Below, piece by piece: positions 8,145 to 19,300 of a stretch of 50,002 nt of DNA (positions are counted from its first letter, which is position 1; each line of letters begins with the position of its first letter). Location of the stretch: contig USFC01000002.1 of assembly GCA_900553865.1 (NCBI GenBank), positions 1 through 50,002 on the forward strand, in the 5' to 3' direction. The DNA comes from an uncultured Clostridium sp. GTDB taxonomy: Bacteria > Bacillota > Clostridia > TANB77 > CAG-508. The notes under the pieces are model-generated. The model was given only the letters and a program-made list of their open reading frames with translations, did not search any database and was not told the origin of the DNA. The position numbers were made by a program, and so were the translations under genes.

Positions 8145-9092
8145 ATGAAAAAGAAATTAAGTATAGTTTTAATAATAATATTATCGCTGATTGCTGTCTT
8201 TTCATTATTGAATAAGGTTTATGCAGCAACAGTTACAAATTTATCATCTTCAGGAGTGACTTGGAGTGGAACAAAAGTAGGATATTTTGAAATAGATGGA
8301 AGACAAGCATTTTGTATTGACCACGATAAATCAACTCCATATACAGGAATAGAATTTGGAAGTGAAGTTTATAATGATGCAACTGTTAGAAAAATCCTTT
8401 ATTATGGTTGGAGTGGTGCAGGACAATGGGATGGTTTTGATGGAGATTACAAAAAAGGTACAGTAATAACTACAATGGAATTAAATAAATATTTTCACGA
8501 AACAAATAGAAGTTATTTAGCAGACTTTGAGGCATTTTTAGACTCACAACCAGATCCAATATTTACTACAAATTTTAGTAATAGAAATCTAACAGCACAT
8601 ATTGATGGAGATAAGCAAGTAACAAATCAAACAGAAATAACAGGCTCTGATAAAATTCAACTAACTTTTAAACTACAAGATGGCGTAACACTTGTGTGTG
8701 ATAATAGAGGTTGGTCTGGTACAGGTACAGTAACAGTTTCAGCAGGAGATATTATTCATTTTGAAGCACCTTTAACTATAACAGGAAATTGGACTTCATC
8801 TGCAATAACTAATCAAGCAGTTTTTCAATCTTTAATTTTTACAACTGATAATTCTAGCTTTCAAAGATTAGCAAGTGGTGGAAGTATAGTAGTAGATCCA
8901 AGTGGAACAACTAATATTTCAGTGCAATGGGTTAATTTAGGTAATTTAGAAATATATAAAACAGATGAAACAACAGGAAAAGGAATAGCAAATACAACAT
9001 TTAGATTAACAGGAAATGGACTAGATAAAACAATTACAACAGATGCTAATGGGTATGCCAGACTGGAACAAATAACTCCACGGAACATATAA
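8145..9092 (+). CDS. Thioester-domain-like surface protein, N-terminal part (frameshifted)
   Basis: This 315-residue piece starts with a signal peptide ending NKVYA (about residue 27). It continues with a domain containing FCIDHDKSTP and VRKILYYGW, which resembles the thioester domain of Gram-positive adhesins; the Gln partner of the Cys is not obvious, so an active thioester is uncertain. At about residue 265 the first SpaA/Cna-B repeat begins (LEIYKTDETTGKGI). The frame closes at 9092 because of one extra base. The ATG at 8145 is chosen over an in-frame ATG at 8112 because the signal peptide starts there and AGGAGG (8127-8132) lies upstream. The rest of the protein is at 9082-12711. Confidence 0.8.
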   Translation: MKKKLSIVLIIILSLIAVFSLLNKVYAATVTNLSSSGVTWSGTKVGYFEIDGRQAFCIDHDKSTPYTGIEFGSEVYNDATVRKILYYGWSGAGQWDGFDGDYKKGTVITTMELNKYFHETNRSYLADFEAFLDSQPDPIFTTNFSNRNLTAHIDGDKQVTNQTEITGSDKIQLTFKLQDGVTLVCDNRGWSGTGTVTVSAGDIIHFEAPLTITGNWTSSAITNQAVFQSLIFTTDNSSFQRLASGGSIVVDPSGTTNISVQWVNLGNLEIYKTDETTGKGIANTTFRLTGNGLDKTITTDANGYARLEQITPRNI

Positions 9093-12000
9093 AGTAACTG
9101 AAACAATTTCAAATGAATCATATTATATTGATACAACAGAGAAAACAGTAACAGTAAATGCAGGAATCACTCAAAAATTAGAGATAACAAATAAACATAC
9201 AGAGGGCGAAATTGAAATTTTAAAAGTAGATAAATTAGATAATACGATTAAAATAAAAGATGCAAAATTTGAATTATATAGTGATGAATTATCAAGAGTT
9301 GTAGCAAGTGGTAAAACTGATGTCAATGGAAAATTAAAATTTAGTAATTTAAGGACAGGAACATATAAGCTATATGAAGTTGAAGCAAATGAGTGGTATA
9401 GGTTAGATACTACAAAGCACAGTATTACAATAAAGAAAGACGATATAACCTATAAGACTATTGAAAATGATGAAAAATATGGATATATAGCAATAAATAA
9501 AACTGATGAAGACCATTCAGAGATTAAACTTGAAGGAGCAGTTTTTGAAATCTATAATAGTAAAGGAACAAAAGTAGATACACTAACAACAAATTCAGAT
9601 GGATATGCAAAGTCAAAAGCATTACCAATTTTAGACACATATAAAGTAAAAGAAGTAAAGGCAATAGCAAATTACTCAATAAACACAAAGGAAACAACAG
9701 TAAAATTTACAACATCAATAGATAATCAAATACAAACCATTGATTATACAAATAAACACGATGAAGGAGAATTAGAAGTTCTAAAAGTTAATAAACTAAA
9801 TGAAACAATGAAAATTGAAGGTGTAAAATTTGAATTATATAGCGATGAACTTAATAGAGTAATTGCAAGTGGAAAAACAAATGCAGAAGGAAAACTAAAA
9901 TTTACTAATTTAAGGACAGGAACATATAAGCTATATGAAGTTGAAGCAAATGAATGGTATAGACTAGATAATACTAAACATAGTATAACAATTAAAAAAG
10001 ATGAAACAACTTATAAAACTATAAAAAATCAGCCTAAAATGGGACATATAGCTATAATCAAATATGATAGAGATTATAAAGAAATGAAACTAGAAAAAGC
10101 TAAATTTGCAGTATTAGATTCAAAAGGTGTGACAGTAGATACAATTATTACAGATAAAAATGGATATGGAAAATCAAAAGAATTACCAATTTACGAAACA
10201 TACACAGTAAAAGAAATTGAAACTCCTACACATTATTTGATAAATGCCAATGAAACTACTGTTAAGTATAATTCAAATGAAGATAATGCAACAAAAGAAT
10301 ATGAATATTATGACATAAGAAAAGAAGGAAATCTAAAAGTTTATAAGGTAGATGAAAACAATCAAAGAATAGCATTAGGAAATGTAGAATTTGATTTATA
10401 TTCAAAAGAGTTTAATAAAGTAATTGGAACATTTTATACTGATGTTAATGGAGAAATATTAGTTAAAAATTTAAGAGAAGCAGATTATATGTGGATTGAA
10501 AAAACAACAAATCAATGGTATAACCTAGCTGAAAATACAGATGTTAGTGTTGAATGGAATAAAACAATAGAAACTACTATTTTAAATAAACTAAAACAAG
10601 GAAAAGTTCAGGTTGTAAAAGTTGATAAAGATAATAATGAAATAAAGCTAAAAGGAGTTAAGTTCCAAGTTATTGATGATAAAGGTAATGTACTAGAAAC
10701 AATTATTACTAATGAAAAAGGAGAGGCAACTACAAAAGAATATCCAATTAGAGATTTTGAAAACCTAACATTGAAAGAGGTTGAAACATTAAAAGAGTAT
10801 AAACTTAATGATAATCCTATAAAAGTCACATTAAAAGCAAATGAAGTAATTACAAAACATATTGAGAATGAAGTAAAAAAAGCACAAATTAAAGTAATTA
10901 AAGTAGATAAGGACAATAATGAAATAAAACTTGAAGGTGTTATATTTGATGTACTAGATCAAGACGGAAATATTGTTCAAACTTTAAAAACAGATAAAAA
11001 TGGCGAAGCTACAACTAAAAAACTTCCTATATCTAAAACTTATTCTGTAAGAGAAAGAGAAACTTTAAGAGAATATAAATTAAATACAGAAGAAATAACA
11101 TCTATAAAACTAAAAGAAGATGAAATAAGAACAATAACTTTTGAAAATGAATTGAAAAAAGCAAAAGTTCAAGTCATAAAGGTAGATAAGGAAAACCACG
11201 AGATAAAGCTAAAAGATGTAGAATTTGAAGTTTATAATTCAAAAGGAGAATTAGTAGATACAATTAAGACTAATGAAAAAGGTATTGCAACAACAAAAGA
11301 GCTTCCTGTAAATGAAAGCTATTCATTAAAAGAAACAAAAACAAATGAATTTTATAAGCTAAATGAAAAAATAACAGAAATTGACTTAACAAAATATATA
11401 GATGATTTTAAAGAAAATATTGTGGAAAATATAACAATTGAAAACCAAATAAAGAAAGGTAAAGTAAAAGTAATAAAAGTAGATAAAGACAATAATGAAA
11501 TAAAACTTGAAGGTGTTATATTTGAATTATTAGATGAATCTGGAAAGACAATAGAAACTTTAAAAACAGATAAAAACGGTGAAGCAATTTCAAAAGAATT
11601 GAGAATAAATCAAAAGTATTCATTAAAAGAAATTGAAACACAAGATATTTATGAACTTAATGAAGAAATAAAAGTTGTTGAATTACAAGAAGACCAGATA
11701 ACTAATATAACTTTTGAAAATAAACTAAAAAAGGCTAAAATTCAAGTAATTAAAGTAGATAAGGAAAACCACGAGATAAAACTAAAAGATGTAGAATTTG
11801 AAGTTTATAATTCAAAAGGAGAACTAGTAGATACAATTAAGACTGATGAAAAAGGTATTGCAATAACAAAAGAACTTGCTGTAAATGATAGATATTCATT
11901 AAAAGAAACTAAAACAAGTGAATTTTATAAACTTAATGAAGAAATAACAGAAATTGACTTAACAAAATATATTGCAGAATACAAAGAAAATATTGTAGAG

Positions 12001-12580
12001 AATATTACAATAGAAAATCAAGTAAAAAAGGGAAAAGTAAGAATAATTAAAACAGATGGAGAAACAACTTATCCTTTAAAAGATGTAGTATTTGAAATTT
12101 ATAATAGTAAAGATGAATTAGTTGATACTATTATAACTGATGAAAACGGAGAGGCAACTACAAAAGAATTAAGAATGGATGACCAATATACAGTAGTTGA
12201 GAAAATTACAAATAAAGGCTATGTTTTAAATGACAAGCCACAAACAATAGAGTTAAAAGAAGATGAAATAACAAATATGACATTTGAGAATTTCAAAGAA
12301 AAGGGCAAAATCAAAATAATAAAATCATCTTCAGATGGTAAAGTTGAAGGATTCACTTTTAAAATTACAGGAATTAGTATAACAGGAGAAAACTTTGAAA
12401 AAACCGTTACTACTGATAAAGATGGCATAATTTTAATTGATGATGTTTTAGTTGGAGAATATACAATAGAAGAAATTAGAGATGAAGCATACGAAGAAAC
12501 AGAGCCACAAACAGTAAAAGTTGTAAATGGAGAAACAGCAGAAGTTTCATTTTATAATAAGCTAATAGAAGTAGAAACTC
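8937..12580 (+). repeat. Thirteen SpaA/Cna-B repeat units
   Basis: I count 13 units of about 270-300 bp. Two pairs stand out: the units starting near 11161 and 11738 are almost identical (KLKDVEFEVYNSKGELVDTI), and those near 10885 and 11461 share IKVIKVDKDNNEIKLEGVIF-type starts. This points to duplication of a two-unit block and to possible length variation by recombination. Confidence 0.85.
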
Positions 12581-12711
12581 CAAAAACAGGAGATGATAGC
12601 AATATAAAATTTGTTGCAGGAATCTTATTATTGGCTATATTAGGACTTGCTTGTATATGCAGTAAAATATATAAAGAAAAGAAAAATAAGAAAAAGAATA
12701 ATAGAAAATAA
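9808..12711 (+). CDS. SpaA/Cna-B repeat surface protein with sortase-type tail (C-terminal part)
   Basis: A 967-residue product if translation starts at 9808, but the same frame is open from 9082 and continues the preceding piece. It consists of repeated units of about 90-100 residues, each starting with a KVxKVDK strand, with a central GELVDTIKTDEKG-like turn and a Y-x-L-K-E strand, ending F-E-N. These carry the Lys, Glu and Asn expected for self-made isopeptide bonds of Cna-B/SpaA domains. The end has TPKTG, a hydrophobic segment (GILLLAILGLACIC) and a basic tail, the usual cell-wall sorting signal. No sortase gene is in the element, so a host enzyme would be needed. The likely role is a long surface stalk, perhaps for cell-cell contact. 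Confidence 0.82.
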   Translation: MKIEGVKFELYSDELNRVIASGKTNAEGKLKFTNLRTGTYKLYEVEANEWYRLDNTKHSITIKKDETTYKTIKNQPKMGHIAIIKYDRDYKEMKLEKAKFAVLDSKGVTVDTIITDKNGYGKSKELPIYETYTVKEIETPTHYLINANETTVKYNSNEDNATKEYEYYDIRKEGNLKVYKVDENNQRIALGNVEFDLYSKEFNKVIGTFYTDVNGEILVKNLREADYMWIEKTTNQWYNLAENTDVSVEWNKTIETTILNKLKQGKVQVVKVDKDNNEIKLKGVKFQVIDDKGNVLETIITNEKGEATTKEYPIRDFENLTLKEVETLKEYKLNDNPIKVTLKANEVITKHIENEVKKAQIKVIKVDKDNNEIKLEGVIFDVLDQDGNIVQTLKTDKNGEATTKKLPISKTYSVRERETLREYKLNTEEITSIKLKEDEIRTITFENELKKAKVQVIKVDKENHEIKLKDVEFEVYNSKGELVDTIKTNEKGIATTKELPVNESYSLKETKTNEFYKLNEKITEIDLTKYIDDFKENIVENITIENQIKKGKVKVIKVDKDNNEIKLEGVIFELLDESGKTIETLKTDKNGEAISKELRINQKYSLKEIETQDIYELNEEIKVVELQEDQITNITFENKLKKAKIQVIKVDKENHEIKLKDVEFEVYNSKGELVDTIKTDEKGIAITKELAVNDRYSLKETKTSEFYKLNEEITEIDLTKYIAEYKENIVENITIENQVKKGKVRIIKTDGETTYPLKDVVFEIYNSKDELVDTIITDENGEATTKELRMDDQYTVVEKITNKGYVLNDKPQTIELKEDEITNMTFENFKEKGKIKIIKSSSDGKVEGFTFKITGISITGENFEKTVTTDKDGIILIDDVLVGEYTIEEIRDEAYEETEPQTVKVVNGETAEVSFYNKLIEVETPKTGDDSNIKFVAGILLLAILGLACICSKIYKEKKNKKKNNRK

Positions 12712-12720
12712 TAAGAATAC

Positions 12721-12748
12721 AGGAGAGTTTTAAAAAGCTCTCCTTTTT
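12721..12748 (+). terminator. Rho-independent terminator
   Basis: AGGAGAGTTTT (12721-12731) pairs with AAAGCTCTCCT (12734-12744), one G-T pair, followed by T's. It ends the surface-protein transcript. Confidence 0.85.
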
Positions 12749-12770
12749 CTGCTTTATATGGAGGTAGAAT

Positions 12771-13031
12771 ATGGCAGATGAAAAAACATTAAAACAAAAA
12801 ACAAAGTTGCTACAAAAATTAAGTGACTATGGATTGAAAGAAGATAAAGAAATAATTGAATTAAGTATAGAAGATGAATTCGCTATGAAACTGACAAAAG
12901 AAGAAAGAGAACTTTTAATATATTTACGAAAATGTATAAAAAGTAAGAAAAGCAATATATTAGCATTTTTTAATGAAAATGTAATAACAAATAATGAAAA
13001 AAAGAAAGGAAATGAAGAAAATGAAAAATGA
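12771..13031 (+). CDS. Hypothetical small protein
   Basis: An 86-residue charged, mostly helical protein (rich in Lys and Glu), no recognised domain. It has a GGAGG site (12760-12764) 6 nt before the ATG. Its end overlaps the start of the next gene by 11 bases, and both lie directly upstream of the giant methylase/helicase gene, so the three probably form one transcript. A role as accessory to that enzyme is only inferred from position. Confidence 0.55.
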   Translation: MADEKTLKQKTKLLQKLSDYGLKEDKEIIELSIEDEFAMKLTKEERELLIYLRKCIKSKKSNILAFFNENVITNNEKKKGNEENEK

Positions 13032-13347
13032 TTTAATTAGAGTTTATTTGAACAAAAATGAATTTAACAAATTAGTAGAAGTATTAGATGAAAATGAGAA
13101 AAATCCTGATGGAGAAATAGCACAAAAAGCTAGTAGATTAAAAGAAAAACTATTTGAGCATTCTTTTGCTTTCAAAAAAAAAGAAGGTTATGACGAAACG
13201 GCTTCATTGATTTTATATCCAATAGAAGTTGCAGGAATAATGAAACAATTATTAGTACAAGAAAATGAAAGTAATGAAATAGATTATTTTGAACAATTAA
13301 AAACGCAAAGAACAAAGGAAGAAACAATGGAAAACAATGAAAACTAG
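13021..13347 (+). CDS. Hypothetical small protein upstream of the helicase
   Basis: A 108-residue protein with no recognised family. A mixed start (LIRVYLNKNEFNKLVEVLDE) leads to a helical body and an acidic tail. The ATG at 13021 is preferred because AAAGGA (13005-13010) is about 10 nt upstream and the next ATGs upstream fit less well. It overlaps the preceding gene and ends 15 bases before the helicase start. Confidence 0.55.
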   Translation: MKNDLIRVYLNKNEFNKLVEVLDENEKNPDGEIAQKASRLKEKLFEHSFAFKKKEGYDETASLILYPIEVAGIMKQLLVQENESNEIDYFEQLKTQRTKEETMENNEN

Positions 13348-13362
13348 AAAGGAGAAAATCCA

Positions 13363-16300
13363 ATGGCAAAATTTAAGGAAATAACCAGCTTATATTTTGA
13401 AACATTGAAAAATGTAACAAAAGATAAAGAAAGTTGGCAAAAATTTCTTGATTGTGCTAGTTCTAATTTTAAATATAATTTTAAAGACCAAGTTCTTATT
13501 TATGCTCAAAGACCAGATGCAATAGCAGTTGCAGAAATGGAACAATGGAATAAGTATTTCAAGAGATGGGTAAATGGTGGAGCAAAGGGTATTTTCTTAT
13601 TAGATGAAAATAATGCTCAATACGGAATGAGAATTGTTTTTGATGTAACAGATACAAATAGATATGGAGTAAAAGATTATCCTATATGGAAGTATAATTC
13701 AAAATACGAACAAGAAATAATAGAGAATTTACAAGCAAATTTTGGAGATTTAGAATTATCAAATAGTATTGAAAATGCTATTGCTTCTACAACATATAAA
13801 GTAGTACAAGATAATATTCAAGATTATATAGAAGCATTTAAAGAAAAAAGTATAGGAACACCTTTAGAAAATATAAGCGATTTTGAATTAGAACTAAACT
13901 TGTCAAAGTTTATAGTTGACAGTGTAGCATATATGACGTTAAATAGATGTGGTTTGAATAAAGACTATTTAATTACAGATGATAGATTTGAGTTTGTATC
14001 ACAACTAACTAGCTATAAACAAAAGATAGTTTTAGGTAATGCAGTAAGTAGAATTTCAGATGAAACTATAACTGTAATAAGAAATACAATAACAAAACTA
14101 CAAAATCAAGAAAAAATAAAAAATCGCACATTTGAAAACAAAAATATTAGTGAATATAATGTTAGTAAATTAAATGAGAGGAGAGATAATTATGAATCTA
14201 ACATATACCAAAGTAGGAGATTATCTAATGCCAAACTTGAGCATACCAAAACAGGAGAAAATACACTTGGGCAAATTCGCACAAATGAGATTGGATTATT
14301 TGAAGAACAACAAAATGGAGGATTACGAAATATATCTAATGACCAATACTCTAACGAAGCACCTAGTAGAAATACAGAAACAAGCAACAGAAATGATGGA
14401 AACAATAATGGAACAACTAGAGGCGAGGGACAACTTAACGGAAGAAATGAAGAACAGCGACTTTCTAACTTGGGTTGGAATGAAAAACAATCACAAAATG
14501 ATAGCAGAAGAACAAGTGATGCAGGATCTAATATACAATTAACCAATAATTTCTTATCTAATGTTATTCCACAAGAAGAACAAATGCAGAATATAGAAAT
14601 ACAAGTAGAAGCAGAAAATGCTCCTACTTTTTCTTTTTCGCAAGAAATAATTGATAGAGTTTTACAAGATGGAAGCCATTTTGTAAATGGCAAATATAGA
14701 ATATATAGGAAATTTCAAGAAAGTTTATCTTCAGCTGATAATAGTAAATTTCTAAAAAATGAATATGGAACAGGTGGAGGCAGTGTTTCTGGTAATGAAG
14801 AATTAGATGTTTGGTATGACTCAAAAGGAATAAGAATAACAAAAGGTTTTGGAGAAAATGCACCAGAAATATTATTAACTTGGAATAAAGTTGAAAAAAG
14901 AATTGGAGAACTAATAAAGGAAAATAGATTTTTAAATGAAAAGGAAAAAAGCGAATATGAAAAATGGCTAAAAGAAGATTATGAAAATGAAAAATGGATG
15001 CTAAATAGAGATAACGAGCAAGTAATAGAACAAGATGATGAAGAAAAAATAGATATTGAAGAAATTTCTGAAGAAATCGAAAAAATTTATAAATATGACA
15101 TAGGAACAACAGTATATTTTGGTGCAAATGAATATGAAATAACTAAAATAGCAGATGATTATATTTCAATAGTTGATAAAAGTTTTCCATTATTATCAAA
15201 GGATATAGATAAAGAACAATTTGAACAAATGTTAAAAGATAATCCATTTAACGAAAATCTTTTAGTAGAAAAAGAAGATAATACAATAAACCAAGAGAAT
15301 ATAGAAAAAAATTATAAATTAAGTAATGGCAATTATTTTCATTTTCATACAAATGAAGAGGGCTATTATTATGCAATATACAATGAAGTAGGCACTGAAA
15401 TTGATGGAGGATTATTAGAATATTCTGAAATAGATAATGAAAAGCAATCAATAGAAGATATAAGAAAAAGACTTGCTGAATTTACAGATATAAAAGAACT
15501 TACAAAAGACAATTTAAGAGAAGTTAAGCAAGAATTTATAGATGCTTTGGAGTCAGGAGCTGTATTAGAAGAAATAGAAAATGCAGTTGTAAAACAAGTA
15601 GAAACAAATGCAATAAATGCAGTAGAAGAATTATTACAAGAGAATGAGCCAAAATTTAAAATAGGACAAATTGTATATTTAGAAGGTAATAAAAGATTTC
15701 GTATTGAAGCAATAAGCAAAGAGTATGACAAAATAGAATTAGCTGACTATGACTTATATAAAAGTGGCTATCCTATATTCAGAGATGAAAGTTATTCAAG
15801 ATTTGTAAACTTATATAAAAACAATGAAAGAAATTTTAAGCAAGAGAATATTGAATCAAAAGAAGTAAAAACCGAAAAAATCAATTACAGGATTACAGAT
15901 GAATATTTAGGCGTGGGAACACCAACAGAGAGATTACACAATAACATTGAAGCAATAAAAACATTAAAAAATATTGAAAAAGAAAACAGATTAGCAACAT
16001 CAGAAGAACAAGAAATTTTAGCAAAATATGTAGGGTGGGGTGGACTTGCAGATGCTTTTGACGAAAGCAAAAATAGTTGGCACAATGAATATTTAGAACT
16101 AAAAGAATTATTAAATGAGAAGGAATATGAAAGAGCAAGAGAAAGTACACTAACAGCATTTTATACGCCACCTTATGTAATAAAAGCAATATACAATGCT
16201 TTAGAAAATATGGGATTAAAAGATGCTAATATTTTAGAGCCTAGCTGTGGTACTGGAAATTTTTTAGGAATGTTACCAAAAAATCTTGAAGATTGTAGAA

Positions 16301-19300
16301 TGTATGGAATTGAATTAGATGAAATATCAGGAAAAATTGCAAAACAATTATATCAAAAATCAAATATTCAAATAACAGGCTATGAAAATGCAGATTTACC
16401 AGATTCCTTTTTTGATGTAGCAATTGGAAATGTACCATTTGGAAATTATAAAGTCGCAGACAAAAGGTATGATAAGAATAATTTTGTTATTCACGATTAC
16501 TTTTTTGCAAAGACACTTGATAAGGTAAGACCAGGAGGAGTTATTGCATTTATTACAAGTAAAGGTACACTAGAAAAAGAGAGCAATGAATTTAGAAAAT
16601 ATATAGCACAAAGAGCAGAGCTTATAGGTGCAATTAGACTACCAGATAACACTTTTACAAAAAATGCAGGAACAAGAGTAACATCAGATATAATTTTTTT
16701 AAAGAAAAGAGATAAAATAGTCGATATAATGCCAGAATGGGTTGATTTGGATTATGGCGAAAACAATATAAAAATGAATTCATATTTTGCAGAACATCCT
16801 GAAATGATTTTAGGAAATGTTGTAATGGAAGCAACACAGTTTGGAAGAGATGATTTAGCTTGTAAACAAAGAGAAAATCAAAATATACAAGAGGATTTGC
16901 AAAATGCAATACAAAATTTGAATGCTGAAATAGACGATTATGTAGTAGAAGATATAGAAGATGCAAAAGAAAATGACAAAACTATTCCTGCAACTCCAGA
17001 GGTAAAAAACTATTCATATACGCTTGTAGATGGACAAGTGTATTATAGATTAAATAGCAAAATGAAATCTCAAAGTGATTTGCCTTTAACAACATTAAAT
17101 AGAATAAAAGGAATGATGAAATTAAGGGACATTACAAGAGAACTTATTGATTTAGAATTAAATGATTATTCTGATGAAGATATAAAAAATAAGCAAAAAG
17201 AATTGAATAGAGAATATGATGAGTATGTAAAAAAATATGGACAAATGAATGATAATGCTAATGCAAAAGCATTTAATGAGGATTCAAGCTATGTGCTTCT
17301 ATCAGCATTAGAAGTATGGGATAATAATACAAAATTATATAAAAAAGCAGATATGTTTTATAAAAGAACAATAAAGCCACATAAGGTTGTAGAACGAGTT
17401 GATACAGCAAATGAGGCTTTAATTTTGTCTATATCAGAAAAAGCAAAAGTAGATCTTGATTATATGCAACAAATTAGTGGAAAAAGTAAAGAAGATTTAA
17501 TAAATGAATTAGAGGGAGTAATTTTTAGAGTTCCAGATAGTGAAAACGAAGTATATCAAAATGCAGATGAGTATCTATCAGGAAATATAAGAGAAAAACT
17601 AAATGTTGCAAAATTAGCTGCAGAAAATGATGAAAGATATAAGATAAATGTAGAAGCATTAACAAGAGTTATGCCAAAAGATTTAACACCTGTTGAAATA
17701 AGTGTTAGACTTGGTGCAACTTGGATACCATCACATTATATAGAAGATTTTATGTTTGAATTATTAGAAACACCATATTATTTGCAGAAAGATAATATAA
17801 AAATACAGTTCTTTGATTTTACAGGCGACTGGCAAGTTGAAGGGAAAACAAGAGATAGAGGAAATGTAAAAGCTAACACAACTTATGGAACTAAAAGAAA
17901 AAATGCTTATGAAATTATAGAAGATTCACTAAACTTGAAAGATACAAGAGTATATGATTATGAGGAGGACGAACACGGAAATAGAGTTCCAGTATTAAAT
18001 AAACAAGAAACTGCAATCGCACAACAAAAACAAGAAGCCATAAAACAAGCATTTCAAGACTGGATATGGAAAGACCAAGAAAGAAGAAATTATTTAGTTA
18101 AAACATATAATACAAGATTTAATTCAATTAGACCAAGAGAGTATGACGGTAGTCATATAACTTTTGAAGGTATGAATAGTGAAATAACTTTAAGAAAACA
18201 TCAAAGAAATGCAATAGCACATATTTTATATGGTGGTAATACACTACTTGCTCACGAAGTTGGAGCAGGAAAGACTTTTGAAATGGTTGCAGGTGCTATG
18301 GAAAGTAAAAGGCTAGGGCTGTGTACGAAATCATTATTTGTAGTACCAAATCATATTATAGACCAGATAGCAAGTGACTTTATACAATTATATCCTAATG
18401 CTAATATTTTGGTAGCAACTAAAAAAGATTTTACTACTCAAAATAGAAAGAAGTTTTGTAGCAAAATTGCGACTGGTGATTATGATGCTATCATAATAGG
18501 TCATTCACAATTTGAAAAAATACCAATGTCAAAGGAAAGACAAGAAGAAATATTAAGAAGACAAATAAATGATATTTTAAGAGGTATTGAAGATGTAAAG
18601 GAAAATAATGGAGAACGATTTACAATAAAACAATTAGAAAAATCAAAGAAAAAGTTAGAACAAAAACTAAAAAAATTAAATGATGATACTAAAAAAGATA
18701 ATGTAATAACTTTTGAAGAACTTGGAGTTGATAGAATATTTGTAGATGAAGCTCATTATTACAAAAATTTATATCTATATTCAAAAATGAGAAATGTAAG
18801 TGGAATAGCACAAACAGAAGCACAAAAATCATCAGATTTGTTTATGAAAACACAATATCTTGATGAAATAACAGGAGGAAAAGGAGTTGTATTTGCAACA
18901 GGAACACCTGTAAGCAATAGTATGGTAGAACTTTATACAATGCAAAGATATTTGCAGTACAACACATTACGAAAACACCATTTACAAAATTTTGATGCTT
19001 GGGCAAGTACCTTTGGAGAAACAATAACAGCAATAGAATTAACGCCAGAGGGAAAAGGATATAGACCAAAAACCAAATTTGCAAAATTTTATAATTTACC
19101 AGAACTTATGAGTATGTTTAAAGAAGTTGCAGATATTCAAACAGCAGATACTCTTAATTTACCTGTACCAAAAGTTGATTTTAAAACAGAAGTTGTAAAG
19201 CCTACGAATTTTCAAAAAGAATTAGTTAAAGGACTAGGAGAAAGAGCAGAAAAAATTAGAAATAAACAAGTAACACCAAAACAAGATAATATGCTTAAAA

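Larger units (their letters stand above)
8145..12711 (+). pseudogene. Whole surface-protein gene, interrupted by a 1-base insertion
   Basis: Reading 8145 to 9080 and then skipping C9081 joins ...LEQITP to GTYKVTE without loss and gives one ORF of about 1521 residues. The extra C sits in ACTCCACGGAAC, not in a homopolymer. It is either a true mutation, an assembly error, or a strain-level off state. Confidence 0.8.

Noticed and set aside
14190..14693. Minus-strand ORF of 167 residues in the helicase linker region
   Set aside because: It has Ser/Leu/Cys-rich composition typical of an antisense shadow, no ribosome site and no recognisable motif, unlike the plus-strand tnpV.
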